Assembly (NCBI GenBank): GCA_028293805.1
Contig: JAQGOC010000380.1
Span: 1 to 49,353 of the forward strand
Reading direction: 5' to 3'
Source of the DNA: Gammaproteobacteria bacterium
GTDB taxonomy: Bacteria > Pseudomonadota > Gammaproteobacteria > Steroidobacterales > Steroidobacteraceae
Length of the DNA stretch: 49,353 nt
The notes beneath the pieces are model-generated. The model had not been told where the DNA came from, made no database searches, and worked only from the letters and a program-made list of their open reading frames with translations. The translations under genes were made by a program, and so were the position numbers. Position 1 is the stretch's first letter; each line of letters begins with the position of its first letter. Positions 43,226 through 49,353 of this stretch are shown in pieces.

Positions 43226-43855
43226 TCAGTGCGCGAAGGAAGTACCGCCGGCAGTCGTGGGCTCCACTCCCAGCCGCTTCAAGATCTCGTAGCAGCGTTT
43301 GCTGCCCGTCTTCAGCCAGATCTCGTAGAGCCGCAGGATGTCCTTGTCCGAGTGGGAATACGACGTCTCGCTGAGTTCGTTCAGCGCGTCGACCATGGGT
43401 TGGAAGTTTTCGGACAGCTCGGCGAACACATGCCCCAGAACGCGGCCCTTGCCTCGTGACATCGTGTCCGCCAGTGCGGCGTAGGCCCGCCCTCCCATCG
43501 CGATGTGATAATCGATGTCGATGAGCTTGCGCGCAAAGCTCTGCGCGAAGAAGCCGGCCATGAACAAGGAGACATCGCCCAGCCGCTGCAAGCCGCGATT
43601 CCGGTCGTCCGCCGAACGTGCCTCGAGAGCTTCGGACAGCATCACCACCAGGGGCTTCAGGCGGGTGCCTTCCGGCGTGGCATCGTAGAGCTCTTCGGAG
43701 CGGGAGAAGAGCGTGAGCAGATTGACCACATAGTGCTCGGTCTGATCTTCGACCGCGAGTTGCCTCTTCTCGAGCGCGCCATGCAGAGCGTCTTTGAAGA
43801 ACTCCCGCAGGTTCGTGACTGGCAGAACGCGTTTCGAGGCTTGACCGTCGTGCAT
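43226..43855 (-). CDS. Conserved-looking protein of unknown function, 209 residues
   Basis: Soluble, helix-rich protein of 209 residues; characteristic segments are VTNLREFFKDALHGALEKR, then EHYVVNLLTLFSRS, and FMAGFFAQSFARKLIDIDYHIAMGGRAYAALA. No family function comes to mind. The start is strong: AGGAGG at 43865-43870, nine bases before the ATG, overlapping the end of a TATATATATA stretch that may serve as a -10 region. It is the first gene of the two-gene unit with 42559-43221. Confidence 0.72.
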   Translation of the reverse strand: MHDGQASKRVLPVTNLREFFKDALHGALEKRQLAVEDQTEHYVVNLLTLFSRSEELYDATPEGTRLKPLVVMLSEALEARSADDRNRGLQRLGDVSLFMAGFFAQSFARKLIDIDYHIAMGGRAYAALADTMSRGKGRVLGHVFAELSENFQPMVDALNELSETSYSHSDKDILRLYEIWLKTGSKRCYEILKRLGVEPTTAGGTSFAH

Positions 43856-44143
43856 GGTAGCGAACCTCCTATATATATAGAACGGCGCTCACCGCCCAAA
43901 GTTCACCCCTATCGACGTTTGAATAGCGTGATGGAGTGCACTGATCGTGCGCGAAATTTACTCATGTTTGAAATATAGGGTTGTAAAGAGGCGTTCCGGG
44001 GTTGGCAGTAAAGCCGGTAGACTGCTAACACGCCGGCCACTTCACTGGTAAGGCTGTACTGCGACTGAACCAAAGCCCCTGACCAGGACGCCGGGTTTCC
44101 CGGGGGCGCATCCTGGTACGCGATGCTCAGCATGACTCGCGGG
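43856..44143. other. Intergenic region with a stable hairpin
   Basis: Between two minus-strand genes. It carries a branched hairpin at 44083-44116 (outer CCAGGA/TCCTGG, inner CCGGG-TTT-CCCGG) without a T run, the TATATATATA element near 43871, and an AT-rich stretch at 43950-43990. No coding frame is supported. An RNA gene cannot be excluded. Confidence 0.45.
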
Positions 44144-44833
44144 TCACACACCCAATATCGTGGCAAGTTCGGCGCAGTCGGCGACGGATATATCCGGGGC
44201 TGCGACGGTGTTCGGCCATGGCTGGCCGATGCGATTCATCCAGGCGGTGCATAGTCCGGCCGCACGCGCGGCTTCTACGTCGAGCAGTGGATCGTCTCCG
44301 ACGTAAAGGATGTCGCGGGGGGCGAGGCGCAGCTCGTGGGCGAGACGCTCGAAGCAGCGGGGGTGAGGCTTTCCCACACCTATCTGGCGGGCGTTCAGGG
44401 ATATAACGAAGAACTCCGCGAGGCCGACGCGCGCAAGATCGGCATTGCCGTTGCTGAGGGTCGCGAGCGGGTAGCGAGCCCGAAGCCGCTCGAGAGCGGA
44501 CCGAACGTCCGGGAAGAGATCGAGCTCGTTGCGCGCCGCGAAGAAAACTTCAAAAGCGCGTTCCGCCATTTCCTCTTCGTAGCCGCAGTCTTTTGCATGC
44601 CGTGCAAGCGAGGTGAGGCGCAGGTACGTGAAGTCATGTGCGTTGTGCGGCTCCTCTCGAGCGAGCAGCTCGCGCGCGGCGCGCATGTCCTCGATCGACA
44701 GTCGTTCGGGAATGCGCGGACAGTGCTCGTGCAGCCACTCACGCAGACGCGCTTCCGCACGAGCGATCACCGGCTCGATATCCCACAGTGTATTATCGAG
44801 ATCAAAGGCTACGGCGCGAACGTTGGTGAGCAT
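44144..44833 (-). CDS. HAD-superfamily hydrolase, YigB-like phosphatase
   Basis: Protein of 229 residues. Motif I is FDLDNTLWD with catalytic Asp11 and Asp13; motif II is TLSNGN near 125; the Lys is in GVGKPHPRCFE; and motif III is ILYVGDDPLLDVEAARAAG. The layout and the HDFTYLRL segment match E. coli YigB, which removes phosphate from FMN and the riboflavin intermediate 5-amino-6-(5-phosphoribitylamino)uracil. The substrate here is inferred. Divergent from the GST gene at 44902. Confidence 0.82.
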   Translation of the reverse strand: MLTNVRAVAFDLDNTLWDIEPVIARAEARLREWLHEHCPRIPERLSIEDMRAARELLAREEPHNAHDFTYLRLTSLARHAKDCGYEEEMAERAFEVFFAARNELDLFPDVRSALERLRARYPLATLSNGNADLARVGLAEFFVISLNARQIGVGKPHPRCFERLAHELRLAPRDILYVGDDPLLDVEAARAAGLCTAWMNRIGQPWPNTVAAPDISVADCAELATILGV

Positions 44834-44901
44834 CTGCTGCCTCGGACTTCAGCGAGGCAAGCGGATCGCCTCGGACACGGTACGGCAAAGGTTACCATTG
44901 C

Positions 44902-45555
44902 ATGTCGAATCTCACGCTCGTCATTGGGAATAAGAACTACTCGTCGTGGTCATTGCGGCCGTGGATTTTGATGAAGAAGCTCGGGCTCGATTTCCAGGAG
45001 GTGCTCATTCCCCTGTACGCGCCCGAAAGCCGGGACGAGATCGAAAAGTATGGCCCGAGTGGCAAGGTACCCGTACTGCGCCAGGGAGATCTGAGTGTGT
45101 GGGAGTCTCTCGCCATCTGCGAATACGTTGCAGAGCTGACGGGACGCGGCTGGCCGGCACAGCCGGAAGCACGCGCCGTAGCCCGCTCCGTGTGTTCCGA
45201 AATGCATTCCAGCTTCGCCAATCTCCGCTCGGAATGGCCGATGAACGCCCGCGCACGCAACCGCCGCACGCCCATGACGCCGAACCTCGAAGCGGACATC
45301 GACCGCGTCGATGTAATCTGGAACGACTGCCGCCGGCGCTTTGCCAGCGGTGGCGGCCCGTGGCTCTTCGGCGAATATTCGATCGCGGACGCGATGTACG
45401 CCCCCGTTGTTCTGCGCTTCAACACCTACGGCGCGCAAATTTCCGAGACGGCACGCTGGTACATGGCGACGGTCATCTCGGACCCGGCGCTCCAGGAATG
45501 GGTGCAGGCCGCGCAGAATGAACCCTGGACGATCGAAAGCAGCGAGGTCGGCTGA
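44902..45555 (+). CDS. Glutathione S-transferase family protein
   Basis: Protein of 217 residues. The thioredoxin-like domain begins LTLVIGNKNYSSWSLRPWILMKKLG, where SSWSLR carries the likely catalytic Ser, followed by cis-Pro GKVPVLRQGDLSVWESLAICEYVAEL. The helical domain ends with WLFGEYSIADAMYAPVVLRF. It differs strongly from the GST at 29866, so they belong to different subfamilies. The substrate is unknown. Confidence 0.9.
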   Translation: MSNLTLVIGNKNYSSWSLRPWILMKKLGLDFQEVLIPLYAPESRDEIEKYGPSGKVPVLRQGDLSVWESLAICEYVAELTGRGWPAQPEARAVARSVCSEMHSSFANLRSEWPMNARARNRRTPMTPNLEADIDRVDVIWNDCRRRFASGGGPWLFGEYSIADAMYAPVVLRFNTYGAQISETARWYMATVISDPALQEWVQAAQNEPWTIESSEVG

Positions 45556-45709
45556 CGATCAGTCCCGGTCTCGCGCGGGAAAATAGCGAGGTCCCCTCTT
45601 GCCGCTGAATGTACCGGGTCGCCGCTTTGGACGACCCGCGTAGACCTGCGCTCAACAGCCTGCGCTCAACACGAATATACTGGGAGCTTCGCCCAGAACG
45701 GAGCTTTCC

Positions 45710-47794
45710 ATGCCGGTCGGATTACGCAGCGCTATTGGGTTCCTCGGCTCAGCACTCCTCGCAACGGCCGTAGTAGGACAAAATTCCACGCCTCACGAGG
45801 GCTCGAAGCCTTTTACGGTCGAAGATCTGGTGCGTCTGAAGCGCCTGACGGATCCGGAGGTCTCCCCTGACGGCCGCTATGTCGCGTACGTACTGCGGGA
45901 AACGGACATGGATGTCAACAAGGGCCGCACCGACATCTGGCTGCTCGACCTCGGCCGAAAGGGCGCGCAGCCGCAGCGTCTCACGACGGATCCGGCAAAC
46001 GATTCGAGCCCGCGCTGGGCTCCCGACAGCCGCACGATCTACTTTCTTTCGACCCGCTCCGGGCAGTCACAGGTCTGGCGTCTTGCAATCGCCGGCGGCG
46101 AGGCAACGCGAGTAACGGATTACCCGCTCGATATTGACTCGTTGAAAGTCTCGCCACGCGGGGACGTGCTGGCGGTCTCGATGGCCGTGCTGCCCGAGTG
46201 CACGGACTTGCGTTGCACGAAGGACATGCTGGACGCGCGCGGAAAAGATAAGGCCACCGGCCGCATCTACGACAAACTCTTCATCCGGCACTGGGACGCC
46301 TGGAGCAACGGCACGCGCTCGCATCTGTTTGCCGCGCGCCTCAACGCTGCCGGCACCAGCGCCAGCGCCCCGGTCGATCTGTCCAAATCACTCGACGCCG
46401 ATGTCCCGTCCAAACCGTTCGGCGGCGATGAAGATTTCGCCTTCAGCCCGGACGCAGCCTCGCTCGTATTCTCGGCGCGCATCGCCGGCCGTACCGAGCC
46501 GTGGTCCACGAACTTCGACCTTTTCCGGGTCGCAGTAGACGGCTCCGCCGCACCGCAAAACCTGACAGCCAACAATCCCGCGTGGGATGCCCAGCCGGTA
46601 TTTCTGCACAACGGCGATCTGGCCTGGCTCGCCATGGACCGCCCGGGCTTCGAGGCGGACCGCTTCCACATCATGCTGAAGGATGCTCACACCGGCGCCA
46701 CCCGTTCGCTCACGCAATCATGGGATCGCTCGGTGAGCCGCCTGAGCGCGGCGCCAGACGGCCGCAACCTCCTGGCAACGGCGGATGAGACAGGCCAAGC
46801 CGTGCTCTATCTCATCGACGTCAAAACCGGCCAGCCGCGAAAAATCACTGGCAGCGGCGAGGTCGGCGACTACGCGGCCAGCCAGAACAAGATTGTCTTC
46901 TCACTCGCCAGCCTCGGTGGCCCGGCCGACCTGTACCTGACAACCGCCGCCGGCGGCGCCCCGCGGCAACTCACGCAGGTCAACAGGGAATTGCTCGCCG
47001 GGCGTCAACTGAGCGACTTCGAGCAGTTCAGCTTCAAAGGCTGGAACGACGAGACCGTCTACGGTTACGTCATGAAGCCCTACGGCTTCGAGCCCGGCAA
47101 GCGCTACCCGGTCGCGTTCGTCGTCCACGGCGGCCCGCAAGCCAGCTTCCAGAACATCTGGAGCTACCGTTGGAACGCCCAAGCCTTCGCGGGTGGCGGC
47201 TACGCTGTCGTCATGATCGACTTCCACGGCTCGCCCGGTTACGGCCAGGCCTTTACCGACTCGATCAGCCGCGACTGGGGCGGCAAACCCCTGGTGGATC
47301 TGCAGAAAGGTCTCGCTGCCGCCCTCGCGAAATACGACTGGCTCGAGGGCGAGCGCGCCTGCGCGCTGGGCGCCTCGTACGGCGGCTTCATGATGAACTG
47401 GATCGAAGGCAACTGGCCCGACCGCTTCCGCTGCATCGTCAACCACGACGGCCTGTTCGACCAGCGCATGATGTACTACGCCACCGACGAGCTCTGGTTC
47501 ACGGAGTGGGAAAACGGCGGCACTCAATACGACCATCCCGAAGAATACGAGAAATTCAATCCGGTGGACTTCGTCTCCAAGTGGCACACGCCGATGCTCA
47601 TCATCCACGGCGAACAGGACTTCCGCATCCCCTATCCACAGGGTATCGCCGCCTTCACCGCTCTTCAGCGGCGCAACGTAGAGAGCAAACTTGTCGTCTT
47701 CCCCGACGAAAACCACTGGGTGCTGAAGCCCGCCAACAGCATTCTCTGGTACCACAGCGTCCTGGGCTGGCTCGACGATCACTTGAAAAAGTAG
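45710..47794 (+). CDS. S9-family prolyl-oligopeptidase/acylaminoacyl-peptidase-like protein
   Basis: Protein of 694 residues with a signal peptide (about 1-22). A beta-propeller (about 35-400) shows the repeats GRYVAYVLRE, SPRWAPDSRTIYFLSTRSG and SPRGDVLAVS. The C-terminal alpha/beta hydrolase (about 430-694) has nucleophile Ser556 in GASYGGFM, the Asp in HGEQDFRIPY and the His in DENHWV. This layout is the S9 family that removes short peptides or acylated residues from N-termini. It is probably periplasmic. A terminator follows at 47817-47846. Confidence 0.92.
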   Translation: MPVGLRSAIGFLGSALLATAVVGQNSTPHEGSKPFTVEDLVRLKRLTDPEVSPDGRYVAYVLRETDMDVNKGRTDIWLLDLGRKGAQPQRLTTDPANDSSPRWAPDSRTIYFLSTRSGQSQVWRLAIAGGEATRVTDYPLDIDSLKVSPRGDVLAVSMAVLPECTDLRCTKDMLDARGKDKATGRIYDKLFIRHWDAWSNGTRSHLFAARLNAAGTSASAPVDLSKSLDADVPSKPFGGDEDFAFSPDAASLVFSARIAGRTEPWSTNFDLFRVAVDGSAAPQNLTANNPAWDAQPVFLHNGDLAWLAMDRPGFEADRFHIMLKDAHTGATRSLTQSWDRSVSRLSAAPDGRNLLATADETGQAVLYLIDVKTGQPRKITGSGEVGDYAASQNKIVFSLASLGGPADLYLTTAAGGAPRQLTQVNRELLAGRQLSDFEQFSFKGWNDETVYGYVMKPYGFEPGKRYPVAFVVHGGPQASFQNIWSYRWNAQAFAGGGYAVVMIDFHGSPGYGQAFTDSISRDWGGKPLVDLQKGLAAALAKYDWLEGERACALGASYGGFMMNWIEGNWPDRFRCIVNHDGLFDQRMMYYATDELWFTEWENGGTQYDHPEEYEKFNPVDFVSKWHTPMLIIHGEQDFRIPYPQGIAAFTALQRRNVESKLVVFPDENHWVLKPANSILWYHSVLGWLDDHLKK

Positions 47795-47816
47795 CTTCAC
47801 GACAGGGGAACGCCAG

Positions 47817-47846
47817 AAAAAAGCCCCGGTCTGCCGGGGCTTTTTT
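47817..47846. terminator. Bidirectional intrinsic terminator
   Basis: AAAAAA-GCCCCGG-TCTG-CCGGGGC-TTTTTT: a perfect 7-bp stem with a TCTG loop, flanked by six A and six T, so it can act in both directions. It ends the S9 peptidase transcript 22 bp after the stop. Confidence 0.93.
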
Positions 47847-47983
47847 CGGAAGCGCATTTTCTCGTGAGCCGCGCCGACCCTCGCTCGCGGCCGCGCCTAC
47901 CCTAAGCCTGGCCATCCAAGGCCCGCCAAACTGTTGGCATCCAAGCTATTGGCATCGGGCTGTTGAAATCGCGCCCCTTGGGA

Positions 47984-48358
47984 TCAAGCCTTCGGCCCTG
48001 GCGGCTTGCGCATCTGAGCCTTCTGATAGGGATCGTACCCACCGCCCGCATCCCGCTCCGACTCGAGGCGCAATCCCTCGTCCTTCTGCTCCTCCATCTG
48101 CAACTCCGGCGCCTCCAGCTTCTTGAGCAGCCGCGAGGTACTCTCAACGGCGATCCGGGTCGCATCCTTCACCCAATCCCAGACAGCATTGCCACGCTCG
48201 TCATGAACGACACGACCCGTCTTTTCAGGCGCGCCAGCAGCTGCTGCGCCACCACCCTCTTGTGCGGTCGCCGCGGAATCCGAAGTCGGAGCACCCGTCC
48301 CGCCAGGCGGACTGCGAGCCGGCCGGGCTCCAGGCCTGGAGCTGTTCGAATCACCCAT
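47984..48358 (-). CDS. Small uncharacterised protein with HDERGNA motif, member B
   Basis: Protein of 124 residues. Residues 1-45 are low-complexity (Gly, Ala, Pro, Ser). Residues 48-62 are GRVVHDERGNAVWDW, almost identical to the motif in the protein at 42202-42555. A helix with RLLKKLEAPELQM follows, and GGYDPYQKAQM near the C-terminus parallels FNPYERT in the other copy. It has no signal peptide. The function is unknown; the shared motif indicates a common ancestor. Confidence 0.72.
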   Translation of the reverse strand: MGDSNSSRPGARPARSPPGGTGAPTSDSAATAQEGGGAAAAGAPEKTGRVVHDERGNAVWDWVKDATRIAVESTSRLLKKLEAPELQMEEQKDEGLRLESERDAGGGYDPYQKAQMRKPPGPKA

Positions 48359-48486
48359 ACCGCTAACCCATGTGGCCGCTTGGAAATGATTTCGGAAGCT
48401 CTTTTACTTATATCGCCCGTACCCCACCACGGCACATTGAAAGCCCAGGACTGTGGCGGCGTTCACAATCGGGAACGCTCGCGGGC

Positions 48487-49146
48487 TTAGCGCCCCACCT
48501 TCCGAAAGCGATATGACGGCTCATCCTGCCGCCCCTGCAGGAGCTTCCCGTCAGCCCCGTACGCCAGCTCGGCTACGGCGAACTCGTCCGCAGTCAGCTC
48601 CGCCCGGGAATCAACCTCCACCAACCCCATCGCCGCGTGCGAGGTATTGCGACACTGCTTGGGATCATTCGCCCCGACGAACCGCTCCCCTTCCTTCTTC
48701 CAGGTCAACTCGCACCCGGTTGTCGGCGCCAGATCCTTGGGTGTCATTCCCATGAATACATCCGGATCCCGGTGCCCATCCCGCCAGCGCAGCGGATCGG
48801 CGAGTGACGCCACCGACTCCACGATGCCTTTATCCGTCGCGCTGAAAGTCACGACCTTCTGACTCATGACCCGCCGCGCATCGTCCGCCGCCATCTCCTG
48901 TATGTAGAACGCGTTGTGCCCCATGGCCACCGATGCGACCGGCACGATGACGAGCTCCAGGCTCGCGTGCGGCGGCCGCACTCCTTTCTGCTCATCGGCT
49001 TTCGCCTGCGCGGTGTTGTCGTACTTGCCAGGCAGCCAACGTGTCAGCTGTACGAGCTGCGCCTCGCGCAACTTCTCCTGGTTGGTACACGCGCCGAGAC
49101 AGAGCGCGATTGCCACCAGGCAAGCTCCAATCAACCGCTTATCCAT
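48487..49146 (-). CDS. CpeT/CpcT-like (DUF1001) lipoprotein
   Basis: Protein of 219 residues. The lipobox is LGAC near residue 20. The mature part begins QLVQLTRWLPGKYDNTAQAKAD, the opening mark of the CpeT/CpcT family, followed by family-like AFYIQEMAADDARRVMSQKVVTFSATD and CELTWKKEGERFVG. In cyanobacteria these are phycobilin lyases; in other bacteria the fold occurs without that role and the function is unknown. The start (ATG 49146) overlaps the last eight bases of the ATP-grasp gene, so they are co-transcribed. Conserved Trp, Asp and Asn residues of the family are visible. Confidence 0.78.
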   Translation of the reverse strand: MDKRLIGACLVAIALCLGACTNQEKLREAQLVQLTRWLPGKYDNTAQAKADEQKGVRPPHASLELVIVPVASVAMGHNAFYIQEMAADDARRVMSQKVVTFSATDKGIVESVASLADPLRWRDGHRDPDVFMGMTPKDLAPTTGCELTWKKEGERFVGANDPKQCRNTSHAAMGLVEVDSRAELTADEFAVAELAYGADGKLLQGRQDEPSYRFRKVGR

Positions 49147-49353
49147 AAGATGCCCGCCACTGTGCCCGATACGATAGTCCAAACGTCATGAGCCGCTCGA
49201 GCAGCTCGTCGTAGGCGATGCCGGCGGCTCGAGCGGACTCCGCGAAATCCTCGGCGGCTTCGAGGTTGGGGTTGGCGTTAGCCTCGAGCACGTACACCTG
49301 GCCGTCGGCCGTCACTCTGAAATCCATGCGCGCATACCCCGACAGCCCGAGCG
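49139..49353 (-). CDS. ATP-grasp ligase (D-Ala-D-Ala ligase-like), C-terminal fragment
   Basis: Only the last 71 residues are in the window; the gene runs off the right edge. LSGYARMDFRVTADGQVYVLEANANPNL is the closing part of an ATP-grasp domain, in which the Asp (RMDF) and Glu-Asn (EANANPN) bind magnesium. The fold covers D-alanine-D-alanine ligase and related amino-acid ligases; the C-terminal remainder is a helix of the family. It overlaps the CpeT-like gene by 8 bp. Confidence 0.85.
   Translation of the reverse strand, partial: LGLSGYARMDFRVTADGQVYVLEANANPNLEAAEDFAESARAAGIAYDELLERLMTFGLSYRAQWRASYG

Overview
This window is a GC-rich (roughly 63-65% by eye), densely coded bacterial chromosome segment. 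The gene set points to a gammaproteobacterium: a GTG-started trxA divergent from rhlB, yrfG, arfB, plsB, greB, biosynthetic speA, sseA and a yigB-like phosphatase. An operon made of DUF1302, DUF1329, a YCF48-type protein and an RND exporter, together with homospermidine synthase, suggests an environmental lineage such as the Xanthomonadales, Nevskiales or Steroidobacterales. That placement is inference. I saw no tRNA, rRNA, CRISPR array, transposase or integrase.

Layout. 1-5133: trxA start, rhlB, yrfG, then a tight + strand run of a DUF465 protein, an MscS channel, arfB and a DUF2214 membrane protein. 5134-6555: a PLP amino-acid decarboxylase. 6663-13919: the four-gene minus-strand envelope operon (DUF1302, DUF1329, YCF48-like, RND in order of transcription), downstream of plsB (14144-16573) and a small alpha/beta hydrolase. 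17270-21016: a fused 5-oxoprolinase/hydantoinase. 21107-26581: six collinear minus-strand genes, read as lemA, TPM (YgcG-like), TPM, lipoprotein L,D-transpeptidase, a 53-residue protein and a complete phage-type contractile tail-sheath protein that has no other phage gene beside it. 26582-28349: an intergenic repeat family around a 68-residue gene and greB. 28350-33984: homospermidine synthase, a GST, sseA and speA. 33985-38485: a long repeat-rich gap, an RRM protein, a predicted secreted methyltransferase and a UvrD-type helicase. 38542-49353: an M16 peptidase, a NUDIX hydrolase, two members of one small uncharacterised protein family, a two-gene unknown operon, a HAD phosphatase, a GST, an S9 peptidase, a CpeT/CpcT-like lipoprotein and the end of an ATP-grasp ligase.

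How they fit together. speA makes agmatine and homospermidine synthase uses putrescine, so the window holds two ends of a polyamine route without the middle steps. The DUF1302/DUF1329/YCF48/RND set is a recurrent envelope transport module whose substrate is unknown here. The lemA to sheath run groups membrane, peptidoglycan and contractile-sheath functions on one strand.

Most worth a second look: the orphan sheath gene and its neighbours; a composite intergenic repeat (about 105-118 bp units, each with an internal hairpin, closed by an identical 25-bp hairpin) found on both sides of the 68-residue gene and greB; an 11-G tract where the ribosome-binding site of the DUF1302 gene should lie; 13-15 bp tandem repeats in several intergenic gaps; and the HDERGNA small-protein family. 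Starts were chosen by ribosome-binding site and family N-terminus. Where that is weak, the entry says so.
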